A stretch of DNA of 48,404 bases from an uncultured Alphaproteobacteria bacterium. GTDB lineage: Bacteria > Pseudomonadota > Alphaproteobacteria > CAAHEQ01 > UBA3637. Position 1 is the stretch's first letter. Every line of letters begins with the position of its first letter. The notes beneath the pieces were generated by a model. That model did not search any database. It was not told the DNA's origin and saw only the letters and a list, made by a program, of their open reading frames with translations. The position numbers were made by a program, and so were the translations under genes. Positions 34,369 through 42,750 of the stretch are shown one piece after another. Location: assembly GCA_944392585.1 (NCBI GenBank), contig CALXXA010000049.1, positions 1 through 48,404 of the forward strand, in the 5' to 3' direction.

Positions 34369-34617
34369 ATGACTGATGAAGTAGGGGGCATTGACTCAAC
34401 AAGATTGACTTCTTATTTTGACAGAATTGAAAGATTAGAAGAAGAAGTAAAAAATATCCGTGCGGATATCAGAGAAATTTTTGCAGAAGCCAAAGGAAAC
34501 GGGTTTGATCCCAAAGTTATGCGACAAGTACTCAGATTGCGCAAAATGAACCCGGCGGATCGTGCAGAGGCGGAATTTTTAATGGAGGCGTATAAACAAG
34601 CTTTAGGAATGGAATAA
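34369..34617 (+). CDS. gapR: nucleoid-associated protein GapR (DUF2312)
   Basis: This 82-residue protein matches the DUF2312/GapR family. The N-terminal coiled coil RLTSYFDRIERLEEEVKNIRADI and the AKGNGFDPKVMRQVLRLRKM segment are highly conserved. In Caulobacter GapR forms a tetrameric clamp on overtwisted AT-rich DNA and supports replication with topoisomerases. Its presence is a good marker of Alphaproteobacteria. It is co-transcribed with trcR and converges on gpsA. Confidence 0.93.
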   Translation: MTDEVGGIDSTRLTSYFDRIERLEEEVKNIRADIREIFAEAKGNGFDPKVMRQVLRLRKMNPADRAEAEFLMEAYKQALGME

Positions 34618-34653
34618 TAGACTTACTTATTATATGTTTATACAAAATATTTT

Positions 34654-35649
34654 TTAAAATCCTTCATCTTTAAAAGGACGATTGAGTAAGTTGTTCATAG
34701 CTGTTTGTAAAGACATTTCTTCAAATAAAACAGCATTGACCGTTTCGCATATAGGCATCTCAATTTTAAGTTCATTAGCTCTTTTTAGAACGGCGGGGGC
34801 GGTATGAATTCCTTCAACTGTTTTTGTATTTGCTAGAATTAATTCTTTTGCGGATCCTGTTTGTCCGATTTCAAACCCAAATGCAAAATTACGGGACTGA
34901 GTGCAGTTTGCAGTTAAGACTAAATCTCCTAGTCCGCACATTCCCATCATAGTGTGTGTATGTCCTCCTAAGGCCTTAGATAAACGAAGCATTTCGTTTA
35001 GACCGCGAGTGATAAGTGCTGCACGAGCATTATCTCCTAATCCAGCGCCTTCAACACATCCGGATGCGATTGCCAATACATTTTTAACGCTTCCGCCGAT
35101 TTGTGGGGAGACAACATCATCCGAAGAGTAAGGGCGGAAATGAGAGCTTCCTAATAATTTGACCAGTTCTTGAGCTTTTTCTATTTCTCGACAAGCGATT
35201 GTGACGGCAGTTGGTTTGTTTAAGGCGACTTCATAAGCAAATCCGGCTCCGGATAAGACGGCATATTGTGTTCCGGGCATGACTTGTTCTACGATTTCTC
35301 CGAGAAGATTTCCTGTATTTGTTTCAATTCCTTTTGCGCATAAGACAATGCATGTAGAAGGCCTTACAAAAGGACTCATTTTTTCCAAAATCGAACGAGT
35401 GTGTTGTGCAGGAGCAACTAATAATATCGTATCTGCGAAACCCATGACTCCTTCTATGTGGTGAATGGCTTGAATCGTAGACGGTAAAGGAATTGTCGGC
35501 AAGTAAAGATGATTAACATGTTGTCCGTTAATAGATTGAACAACTTCTTTTTCTTTTGCCCAACACAACAACTCGTGTCCAGCCCTGGCAGCGCTCAAGG
35601 AAAGAGCTGTTCCCCAGATTCCCATGCCGATAATACCTATTTTTGCCAT
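34654..35649 (-). CDS. gpsA: glycerol-3-phosphate dehydrogenase [NAD(P)+]
   Basis: This 331-residue cytoplasmic enzyme reduces dihydroxyacetone phosphate to glycerol-3-phosphate for phospholipid synthesis. The N-terminal IGIIGMGIWGTALSLSAARAGHE is the Rossmann nucleotide-binding motif (the family usually has GAGxWG; here GMGIWG). CAKGIE, GGSVKNVLAIASG with the catalytic lysine, and GMCGLGDLVLTANCTQSRN are the other signatures. It has an AAGGAGG ribosome binding site and seems to stand alone, divergent from lgt. Confidence 0.96.
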   Translation of the reverse strand: MAKIGIIGMGIWGTALSLSAARAGHELLCWAKEKEVVQSINGQHVNHLYLPTIPLPSTIQAIHHIEGVMGFADTILLVAPAQHTRSILEKMSPFVRPSTCIVLCAKGIETNTGNLLGEIVEQVMPGTQYAVLSGAGFAYEVALNKPTAVTIACREIEKAQELVKLLGSSHFRPYSSDDVVSPQIGGSVKNVLAIASGCVEGAGLGDNARAALITRGLNEMLRLSKALGGHTHTMMGMCGLGDLVLTANCTQSRNFAFGFEIGQTGSAKELILANTKTVEGIHTAPAVLKRANELKIEMPICETVNAVLFEEMSLQTAMNNLLNRPFKDEGF

Positions 35650-35729
35650 GTTTTCCTCCTTTTTTTATTTTGTTTTTTTAAACTACCTTGTTTTCATAAA
35701 AAAAGCAATAAGCCTTTCAGATAAAAAAC

Positions 35730-35757
35730 TTGTTTATCTTGATGATTTATTTATAAT
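35730..35757 (+). promoter_or_regulatory. predicted promoter of lgt operon
   Basis: TTGTTT (35730-35735) and a consensus TATAAT (35752-35757) are 16 bases apart, about 24 bases before the lgt ATG. Confidence 0.55.
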
Positions 35758-35780
35758 GTAACTTTAACAAAAGGAAAAAC

Positions 35781-36614
35781 ATGTATAATGGAATTATTTT
35801 CCCGGATTTAAATCCAATTGCTTTTCAGATTGGCTTTTTTGCCGTGCGGTGGTATTCTTTAGCCTACATTGTCGGATTATTACTCGCATGGGTTTTATTG
35901 CGTCAGATGTCTAAAAAAACACATTCTGCGTTTACCGTATTGAAAATTGATGATTTCCTGGTTTGGGCAATCGCCGGAATTATTATCGGTGGAAGAATGG
36001 GATATGTGTTGTTTTATCAGCTTCCATATTATTTAGAATATCCTATGCATATCTTAGCTGTATGGGAGGGTGGAATGTCTTTTCATGGCGGCTTAATAGG
36101 AATGATTATTTCGACGGCATTGTTTTCTAAAAAGAAAAAAATTAATATGTTGATGGTTGGAGATATGTTGGCAGTCGTTGCTCCAATTGGCTTGTTTCTA
36201 GGACGATTAGCTAATTTTGTAAATGGAGAATTATATGGTCGTGTTACATATAATATTCCGTGGGCTATAATTTTCCCATCCGGGGGAGATGTTCCTCGTC
36301 ATCCCAGCCAATTATATGAGGCAGGGGTTGAAGGTTTGTTTTTATTTATTATATTAAATATTATCTGGTGGAAAGCGCCTAAGTATAGAGAAAGATATGG
36401 CTTTATAAGCGGTCTTTTCTTTGTCTTGTATGGATTAGGGAGGTTAATTTTGGAAATTTTCAGAGAACCGGATGCTCATTTGGGCTTACTTGCGGCGAAT
36501 ATGTCTATGGGGCAGTGGCTATGTCTTCCGATGATTGTCTTTGGATTGTGGTTGATATACCGATCTTCTTCAAAAGCTCAATTTAAAAGAGCGTTAGGGA
36601 AAAAGGATTTTTAA
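35781..36614 (+). CDS. lgt: prolipoprotein diacylglyceryl transferase
   Basis: This 277-residue inner-membrane enzyme adds diacylglycerol to the lipobox cysteine of prolipoproteins. It has about seven membrane helices. The signatures include the WYSLAYIVG region, IIIGGRMGYVLFYQ, FHGGLIGM and GRLANFVNGELYGR, which contains the essential Arg/Asn/Glu residues. Lipoproteins such as the one at 41273 would be its substrates. The stop overlaps the start of the DUF2062 gene by one base. Confidence 0.96.
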   Translation: MYNGIIFPDLNPIAFQIGFFAVRWYSLAYIVGLLLAWVLLRQMSKKTHSAFTVLKIDDFLVWAIAGIIIGGRMGYVLFYQLPYYLEYPMHILAVWEGGMSFHGGLIGMIISTALFSKKKKINMLMVGDMLAVVAPIGLFLGRLANFVNGELYGRVTYNIPWAIIFPSGGDVPRHPSQLYEAGVEGLFLFIILNIIWWKAPKYRERYGFISGLFFVLYGLGRLILEIFREPDAHLGLLAANMSMGQWLCLPMIVFGLWLIYRSSSKAQFKRALGKKDF

Positions 36615-37297
36615 TGAAAAAAGAACGCCATGTTTTGGAAAATGTTAAAAGAGCAATAGAGTACAGACTTATTGTGCCTTTAAAAAGAAGCGTGCAAGAT
36701 CCTGTCTTTTTAGCAAGAGGCGTGTTAGTCGGAATGATGTGGGCTATGACGCCTCTTATCGGTATTCAAATGACGACTGTTTTAATTACATGGATTATTG
36801 CTCAAAAGTTAAAATGGTCTTTTTCTTTACCTATTGCGATTGCTTTTACTTGGGTCACAAATGTTTTTACAATGGTCCCTGTCTATTATGTCTTTTATGT
36901 GACCGGTAAGCTTATGATGGGAGATTGGACGCATATTACAGGATGGAATAGTATAAAAGATATTGTGGAAACAACTTTCTTTACCGATTATTCTATATGG
37001 GAGTCTTTTGTCTTATTTAGCAAAATGCTCCTGAAAGATTGGGGCTTAGCAATGGCTCTGGGGTGTATTCCGTGGTCTATTCTATCTGGCTGGGGTAGTT
37101 ATCGTTGGAGCTTGAAATTTTTGCGGTTGTGGCAGGAAAAAAGATCAAAAGCTGCCGAAAAAAGACATTATTGGAGAAAAACACTTTCCAAAGTGATACA
37201 TCCTAAACAAACTTTTAAGCAATTTAAGAAAAACCATAAGAAAAGAAAGAAGAAAAAATATGTTAAAAAGCTCTTTGTTAGATATTCCAGGCATTAA
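36614..37297 (+). CDS. DUF2062 membrane protein
   Basis: This 227-residue protein has a central membrane region of about three segments (roughly residues 33-55, 65-100 and 147-170) with the DUF2062 pattern DPVFLARGVLVGMMWAMTPLIGIQM. The C-terminal 60 residues are extremely lysine- and arginine-rich. The family's function is unknown. It sits between lgt and pgeF, overlapping lgt by one base and pgeF by 38 bases, so all three are translated from one message. Confidence 0.85.
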   Translation: MKKERHVLENVKRAIEYRLIVPLKRSVQDPVFLARGVLVGMMWAMTPLIGIQMTTVLITWIIAQKLKWSFSLPIAIAFTWVTNVFTMVPVYYVFYVTGKLMMGDWTHITGWNSIKDIVETTFFTDYSIWESFVLFSKMLLKDWGLAMALGCIPWSILSGWGSYRWSLKFLRLWQEKRSKAAEKRHYWRKTLSKVIHPKQTFKQFKKNHKKRKKKKYVKKLFVRYSRH

Positions 37298-37895
37298 TCA
37301 CGGCTTTTATGATAAAGAGGATTCTATCCAAGATAAAAATCCAATTACTTTATCTCAAATCCATTCTTTCCTTGTCGTTACCTTAAATGAGAAAGAACAA
37401 TCATTACCGCCTGCGGATGCGCTAGTTACAAATAAACCGGGTTTAAATTTAACTCTTAAAACGGCAGATTGTGCGCCGGTTTTGTTGCTTGAGCCTAATC
37501 AGCGTATTATTGGAGCGGCTCATGCCGGGTGGAAAGGAGCTTTTAAAGGCGTTTTGGAACAAACTATTTTAGCAATGGTTCGCTTAGGGGCAAAAATTGA
37601 AGAAATTTATGCAGCAATAGGACCTTGTATCCATGTTGAAAGTTATCCTGTTAATAATGAAATGAAAACTGTCTTCTCTCGTGATGAAGAGCCCTTTTTT
37701 AAACGAATAAGAGAACAAGAACATTTTGATTTACCAGAATATGTAAAGTATCGTCTTCGGAATATAGGCGTTTCCAAAATAGATCAGATCAACATAGATA
37801 CTTATACAAATGAAAATTATAACAGTTATAGGAGAGATCCGACAAATCCAGCTCGTCAGTTCAGTTCTATTTGCTTGGAAAAACAGACTTTTTAA
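37260..37895 (+). CDS. pgeF: peptidoglycan editing factor PgeF (laccase-domain, YfiH family)
   Basis: This 211-residue protein belongs to the YfiH/PgeF family, which removes misincorporated amino acids from muropeptides in E. coli and was earlier described as a polyphenol oxidase. The metal-site residues are visible: His35 in SQIHS, Cys71 in KTADCAP, His88 in AAHAGWKG, and Cys123 and His125 in IGPCIHVESYPV. It is shorter than the usual 240-260 residues, mainly at the N-terminus. The start lies 38 bases inside the DUF2062 gene. lgt-pgeF linkage is common in Alphaproteobacteria. Confidence 0.9.
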   Translation: MLKSSLLDIPGINHGFYDKEDSIQDKNPITLSQIHSFLVVTLNEKEQSLPPADALVTNKPGLNLTLKTADCAPVLLLEPNQRIIGAAHAGWKGAFKGVLEQTILAMVRLGAKIEEIYAAIGPCIHVESYPVNNEMKTVFSRDEEPFFKRIREQEHFDLPEYVKYRLRNIGVSKIDQINIDTYTNENYNSYRRDPTNPARQFSSICLEKQTF

Positions 37896-37916
37896 TCAGT
37901 GTGAGGTTTCATCAAC

Positions 37917-38006
37917 TGGCGGAGAGGGGGAGATTCGAACTCCCGGTACCAATAAAGGTACAACAGATTTCGAGTCTGCCGCATTAGACCGCTCTGCCAC
38001 CTCTCC
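37917..38006 (-). tRNA. tRNA-Ser (anticodon CGA)
   Basis: On the minus strand the 90-base gene starts GGAGAGG and ends CCTCTCC-G-CCA, so the acceptor stem is perfect and CCA is encoded. The anticodon loop is CTCGAAA, giving anticodon CGA for UCG codons. The long variable arm (TTGTACC...GGTACC type pairing) is that of a serine tRNA, and the T-arm has GTTCGAATC. It lies between pgeF and the PAS gene. Confidence 0.96.
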
Positions 38007-38123
38007 ACAAAGACACGGGTATAAAAGGCTTCTTTCCCCGTCTCCTGCTTTAAAAGAAAGCTCTTCTAAAACAGATAAACACAAGTCATCATAACCTTTT
38101 TTTGTTTTTTAGCAATAAAAATT

Positions 38124-39752
38124 TTAAATTTGCTTCTCGTATGAAAGAAGTAAACCTCCGTCGGGAAGGTGAACACATTTCATTTCTATTGTCTTGTCAT
38201 TAATGGTTAAAAGCTTAAGAGGTTGCTCTTTCGATTCTTCAAGAGCGGTAAGTATTTTTTCTTTTATAAGATACCACACATCATCACTGGCACTTAATGT
38301 ATTTTTTTGCGTCTCTATGACATCTAATAAAAGGGGCTCATGAAGCAAGCTTTCTTTCGGAGAGGCAAATAAGTCCACATATGAGGGATTAAATAATTTT
38401 AATCTCCCGTCTTTATCAAAAACAATAATCCCTTCTTTCATATGATTAATAATTGATTTTTGTATTGCTGTTTGTTCATGGAAAGATCTTTCCAAACTAA
38501 AACGATCCGTGACATCTTCAAATGTCATGAATACGCCTCCTAAAGGATATGGCGTCATCATTCTTTTTAGAATTTGTCCCGTTGGTAAATGCATGATTGT
38601 TTCGACTTTTTGTGTAAGACTTGAAAATTGATTTATTTCAGCGTGTTTATAGGCAATAAAATCAGCTTCCTCCGGGAGTATTCTTTTTTCTCGCAAGATA
38701 TCTAACAGAGCAGAAAAAGCAGGTCTGTTTTCTAGAATATGCTCTTCTAATTTCCATATTTCGCAAAAAGCTTGATTATAAAATTGTAAATATCCATTGG
38801 CGTTAAAAAGAGCTATACCGGCAGAAAGAGAAGATAAAACTTGATATTGGGCTTTCAGGTAATTTTGAAAAGTTTGGTGCAGTTGTTCTTCTCTTTGAAT
38901 GTCTAGCGCAAAACCAAGAGAAGCTTGATTTTCTTTTTCTCCCTCTTTATATAAAGGAACTTCAAAAATTTCCATGGTTTTAAGAAGTCCATTCACATTA
39001 AAAGTTCCTTTTTCTTGTTTAATTTCTCCACTGTTTCTTGCTGCCAGGGCGAGTATTTTAGGAGACATTTTTTCCTTTCCTTCAAAAGTAAGTTCTTTAT
39101 TTTTCTCTAAGACTTCTTCAGAACTCGTCTCTCCAAGCAGGTCTAAATAGGCTTGATTACAATATGCTAGAGTCAAGTCTGCGTTGCGCAACCATAAAGG
39201 AAGAGGGAATTTATTTAAAGCATGAGTTAAAAGAGAGTCTTTATTTTGAAGCGCTTTAAGACAATGTTCATTTTCTTCTTGTCTTAAGAAACTGTCTGTT
39301 TTGTCTTGAAACCACAAGACGTCTGCGAACAAAGTCCCATCTATTCCACACACGCGAAGACCTGTAACAAGCATTTGAAGTGTGTTGTGTTCATTTTGTA
39401 AATGAATATGAAATTCTTTTCCGGTCTTTTTTAATATTTCAACTTGATGGATGAGCTCTTCTTTAGATGAAGGATTGAGCTTATCTAATATCGATTGAAA
39501 AGAATGATCTAATGTGTATATTCCCAAAAAAACAGCCAGACGCCTGGAACAAACTTCTTTCGATAAATTAGAATTTTCATATAAAAAATAAAAATAACCA
39601 AAAGGAGAGGAAGATAAAAGTTCATTTATTTTCTCGTTTTCCGCTTGAACTTTGCGTGCGCGACGGATATAGCTAAAAACGGTGACGATTAAGACTACAA
39701 AAACAGATATTTCAAAAATAATGAAAAGAACTTGAACCCATGTCTGTTCCAT
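38124..39752 (-). CDS. membrane-anchored multi-PAS protein without a kinase domain
   Basis: This 542-residue protein has one N-terminal membrane helix (about residues 7-27) and then three or four PAS-like modules at about 45-150, 170-290, 300-415 and 425-540. The best defined are NKFPLPLWLRNADLTLAYCN, SSLSAGIALFNANGYLQFYN and NHMKEGIIVFDKDGRLKLFN, with linkers such as FEDVTDRFSLERSF. In related alphaproteobacterial proteins, as I remember them, these modules precede a HisKA/HATPase histidine kinase. Here the protein ends right after the last PAS module at LLLSYEKQI. Only 117 bases separate its stop from the tRNA gene, so no kinase remnant can follow. It starts one base after yifB and is probably co-expressed. 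Confidence 0.8.
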   Translation of the reverse strand: MEQTWVQVLFIIFEISVFVVLIVTVFSYIRRARKVQAENEKINELLSSSPFGYFYFLYENSNLSKEVCSRRLAVFLGIYTLDHSFQSILDKLNPSSKEELIHQVEILKKTGKEFHIHLQNEHNTLQMLVTGLRVCGIDGTLFADVLWFQDKTDSFLRQEENEHCLKALQNKDSLLTHALNKFPLPLWLRNADLTLAYCNQAYLDLLGETSSEEVLEKNKELTFEGKEKMSPKILALAARNSGEIKQEKGTFNVNGLLKTMEIFEVPLYKEGEKENQASLGFALDIQREEQLHQTFQNYLKAQYQVLSSLSAGIALFNANGYLQFYNQAFCEIWKLEEHILENRPAFSALLDILREKRILPEEADFIAYKHAEINQFSSLTQKVETIMHLPTGQILKRMMTPYPLGGVFMTFEDVTDRFSLERSFHEQTAIQKSIINHMKEGIIVFDKDGRLKLFNPSYVDLFASPKESLLHEPLLLDVIETQKNTLSASDDVWYLIKEKILTALEESKEQPLKLLTINDKTIEMKCVHLPDGGLLLSYEKQI

Positions 39753-41267
39753 TTATGAAGATCCTTTATATAAAATCCGCCGTAGAGAAAGTGCTTCTTT
39801 AATATGATAAATGTTAATTTTTTCCAGAGCTTCTAAATCAGCTATTGTTCTGGCGACCCGTAATATTCTGTGGTATCCTCTTGCCGATAAATTCATTTGT
39901 TCTGCCGCTTGAATCAGACAAGTTTGAGCTTCTTTATCAAGCGGTGCTATTTTTTCTAGTAATGGACCATCGGCTTCTGCATTACGTGAAATAGGGAGCC
40001 CTTGATATCTCAAACGCTGAAGTTCCACAGCAGTTGCAACACGTTTTGCAACATCAATAGATGATTCTCCTTCTTGCATACGAGATAATTGATATGGTAA
40101 AACAGATGGAACATCAACATGTAAATCAATTCTGTCTAATAAAGGGCCTGAAAGTTTCGCTTGATATTCCAAGGCACATTTAGGAGCTCTAGAACATTCA
40201 TGTCCTTTGATTCCCAAATAACCGCAACGGCATGGATTCATCGCGGCAACTAATTGAAATCTTGCCGGGTAAGTGGTGTGAACATTAGCCCGCGCTACCG
40301 TTACTTTCCCGGTTTCCAAAGGCTGCCGAAGAGCCTCTAAAGTTGCTCGTTGAAATTCCGGAAGTTCGTCCAAAAACAAAACGCCTCTGTGTGATAAAGA
40401 TACTTCGCCGGGTTTCGCTTTTAAACCGCCGCCAATTAAAGCCGGCATAGATGCGCTGTGATGAGGGTCTCTAAATGGTCGATGCGTTATTAAAGACCCA
40501 TCTTTTAATAACCCCGCAACAGAATGAATCATGCTGACTTCTAAAATTTCCTCAGCCGTCATCGGTGGTAAAATTCCGGGTAATCGTGCCGCTAACATGG
40601 ACTTCCCCGATCCGGGAGGTCCGATCATTAAAAGATTATGTCCTCCTGCCGCGGCTATTTCCAACGCTCTTTTAGCGGTTTCTTGCCCCTTTACATCTTT
40701 TAAATCCAAATACACGTGTGTGTTTGGAGTTGTTTTTAATTCTGGAGGCGCTATAAAAGAAGTCCCTTTAAAATGATTGATTAAATCCAATAACGATGCC
40801 GCAGCAATAATGTTGGGATTATTCGACCATAAAGCCTCCGATCCTTGAACAGAAGGACAAATGAACCCATTGTCGTAACTATTCGCTGCAACAGCCCCAG
40901 GAAGTACCCCCGATACAGGAGCTATTCTGCCGTCCAATCCCAGTTCTCCCATGACCGTGTAATGACAAAGCTCTTCTGAAGGCAATATATTCATCGCACA
41001 TAATAATGAAAGAGCTATCGGAAGATCAAAATAAGATCCTTCTTTCGTCACGTCTGCTGGCGCTAAATTAACGGTAATTCTTGAGCTGGGGAGCGATAAT
41101 CCAAGCGCTTCTAAAGCTGCTCTAACGCGTTCTTTACTTTCTGCGACAGCTTTGTCCGCTAAACCAACAATAGAAAAAGAAGGAAGCCCTCGTGCAATTT
41201 GAACCTCTACCGTTACTTTGATTGTATCAATGCCTCTAAAAGAAACGGTATTAATGCGAGACAACAT
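39753..41267 (-). CDS. YifB/ComM-family Mg-chelatase-like AAA+ ATPase
   Basis: This 504-residue protein has an N-terminal Lon-protease-like domain (about 1-165, with GLPSFSIVGLADKAVAESKERVRAAL), an AAA+ Mg-chelatase domain with Walker A GPPGSGKSMLAARLPG and the VLFLDELPEF Walker B. It also has a four-cysteine element (CRCGYLGIKGHECSRAPKC) and a C-terminal helical domain. ComM, the best studied member, is a branch-migration helicase in natural transformation. It begins five bases after the lipoprotein gene and ends one base before the PAS gene. Confidence 0.93.
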   Translation of the reverse strand: MLSRINTVSFRGIDTIKVTVEVQIARGLPSFSIVGLADKAVAESKERVRAALEALGLSLPSSRITVNLAPADVTKEGSYFDLPIALSLLCAMNILPSEELCHYTVMGELGLDGRIAPVSGVLPGAVAANSYDNGFICPSVQGSEALWSNNPNIIAAASLLDLINHFKGTSFIAPPELKTTPNTHVYLDLKDVKGQETAKRALEIAAAGGHNLLMIGPPGSGKSMLAARLPGILPPMTAEEILEVSMIHSVAGLLKDGSLITHRPFRDPHHSASMPALIGGGLKAKPGEVSLSHRGVLFLDELPEFQRATLEALRQPLETGKVTVARANVHTTYPARFQLVAAMNPCRCGYLGIKGHECSRAPKCALEYQAKLSGPLLDRIDLHVDVPSVLPYQLSRMQEGESSIDVAKRVATAVELQRLRYQGLPISRNAEADGPLLEKIAPLDKEAQTCLIQAAEQMNLSARGYHRILRVARTIADLEALEKINIYHIKEALSLRRILYKGSS

Positions 41268-41272
41268 TCTTT

Positions 41273-41986
41273 TTACCAGCGTGGAATGACGTTATTATCC
41301 CTCCATTTACCTGCAGGATAATCTGTTTCTAAAGTACAATCATCTTCCGCTGTGAAACGAGACAAGTTTTTGGATTGAATATAACCAAGACGTTCATAAG
41401 AAGATAAACAAACATCATCTGTTACTGGACAACGAACTAAATCTCTTTGAATGGGATGTTGCATAATAATAAAACCGTCGTTTGATTGCATAACTCCTTG
41501 GGGTTGGGAAGAATATGCAGACGGAACCTTCTGAGGAACATAAGAAGGTTGTTTCTGTGATGTTGATGGAGGAACTTCTGTTGAATATGTTCCTATCTCC
41601 TCGGTTATAAGAGTTGTCTGGTAAGTCGGAATTGTTCCCAGACGAGGTTGAGGTATCGCAGAATAAGAAGAGTTTGGTTGAGATCCGGAACGATTTATCA
41701 TTTCTTCTTTGTAAGAAAGAGCTTTTGATTTAGTAATAAAATCGGCTTCTCTATCAGCTAACATTTTTTCACGTCTGTACAAATCGTCTTGTGCAGATAA
41801 CAAAGCTTTTTCTTTCGCAAAAATTTCTTGTTCCTTTTGTTGGATGGACCATGCCGATTGTTCATAAGCGGGAGGTTGTAAAGCATATGAAGGAACAGGT
41901 GGAGGTGTATAAGCCTCCATTGGTCTTTGATAATATGGTGTGCAAGCCCCTAATGCTAAACATGTTAAAACTAAGAAATGTTTCAT
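41273..41986 (-). CDS. predicted lipoprotein of unknown function
   Basis: This 237-residue protein has a lipobox LGAC with Cys15 after a short signal sequence, so it should be lipidated by Lgt. A proline/tyrosine-rich stretch (about 16-45) is followed by a charged coiled coil (about 50-95), a low-complexity middle rich in Ser, Pro and Gln, and a compact C-terminal part with DLVRCPVTDDVCLSSYERLGY and a third Cys. I do not recognise the family. It precedes yifB by five bases. Confidence 0.78.
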   Translation of the reverse strand: MKHFLVLTCLALGACTPYYQRPMEAYTPPPVPSYALQPPAYEQSAWSIQQKEQEIFAKEKALLSAQDDLYRREKMLADREADFITKSKALSYKEEMINRSGSQPNSSYSAIPQPRLGTIPTYQTTLITEEIGTYSTEVPPSTSQKQPSYVPQKVPSAYSSQPQGVMQSNDGFIIMQHPIQRDLVRCPVTDDVCLSSYERLGYIQSKNLSRFTAEDDCTLETDYPAGKWRDNNVIPRW

Positions 41987-42073
41987 TGTATAACCCCTTG
42001 CTAATTAAACGAATATGTTTACTATAATCATAAACAAGGAAAAAGAAAAGCACTTTTTATAAAAAATTAAAAA

Positions 42074-42658
42074 TTAATTTGATTTTTTTGAAACAATAAC
42101 CATTGCTTCTCGTAAAATTCTGTCATCTCCTATTCGATAGCCTTTTTGCCACTCTTGGATAACCGTTCCGTCTGGGACGGAATCGTCTTCAATTTGTTGT
42201 ATCGCTTTTTGTGTGTTTGGATTAAAGGGTTGGTTTAGACAATCAATTGGATGGACTCCGTTTTGCTCCAGAGCATGTGTTAATGATTTTTGTGTCATTT
42301 GAAGTCCGACAATTAAATTTTTGATAAAATCATTCTCCTTTAACTCTTCCGGGATAGGAGCCTCTAACGCTCTAGATAAATTGTCTGCCACAGGAAGAAT
42401 ATCTAAGGCGAAATCTCCGATAGCGACTTTAGAACGTTGTTGAATTTCTGCTTGGCAACGTTTTTTGACATTTTCCATTTCCGCATAAGCACGAAGATAT
42501 TTGTCTTTCATTTCTAAAAAATCTTTTTTAAGAGATTCTACACTTTCCGGAAGAGCGTGGGGTTTAGAACTTTTCTCAGAAACCTGAGGATGCTCTTCTT
42601 TGGGAGAAGGCGTTTTTTTTTCTTGTTTCTTATCTTGCTCTTGATTTTTATGTGTCAT
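42074..42658 (-). CDS. grpE: co-chaperone GrpE
   Basis: This 194-residue protein is the nucleotide exchange factor of DnaK. The N-terminal 35 residues are charged and disordered. A long coiled coil follows (about 40-80, YLRAYAEMENVKKRCQAE), with the ALDILPVADNLSRALEA helix and a C-terminal beta domain with FNPNTQKAIQQIEDDSVPDGTVIQEWQKGYRIGDRILR-like features (here GYRIGDDRILREAMV). dnaK/dnaJ are not in the window. It is divergent from rph. Confidence 0.95.
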   Translation of the reverse strand: MTHKNQEQDKKQEKKTPSPKEEHPQVSEKSSKPHALPESVESLKKDFLEMKDKYLRAYAEMENVKKRCQAEIQQRSKVAIGDFALDILPVADNLSRALEAPIPEELKENDFIKNLIVGLQMTQKSLTHALEQNGVHPIDCLNQPFNPNTQKAIQQIEDDSVPDGTVIQEWQKGYRIGDDRILREAMVIVSKKSN

Positions 42659-42696
42659 TTGAGTATCCTTATTGTAAAAGTTTTATCTATAACTAT

Positions 42697-42725
42697 ATTT
42701 AAGATAGCTTTTTATTTTATGCAAG
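42697..42725 (-). promoter_or_regulatory. candidate heat-shock (RpoH-like) promoter of grpE
   Basis: On the minus strand CTTG (42725-42722) is followed after 18 bases by CTTAAAT (42703-42697), which matches the alphaproteobacterial RpoH pattern with one mismatch. A weak sigma-70 reading (TTGCAT-N17-TAAATA) overlaps it. Confidence 0.4.
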
Positions 42726-42750
42726 ATTTTTAAGAAAGGATTTCAAAAAA

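Noticed and set aside
37810-38094. Plus-strand and minus-strand reading frames across the tRNA-Ser gene (GEIRTPGTNKGTTDFESAAL and EVAERSNAADSKSV)
   Set aside because: These are the well-known false proteins produced by translating a tRNA-Ser gene. The tRNA fold is complete, so the frames were left out.
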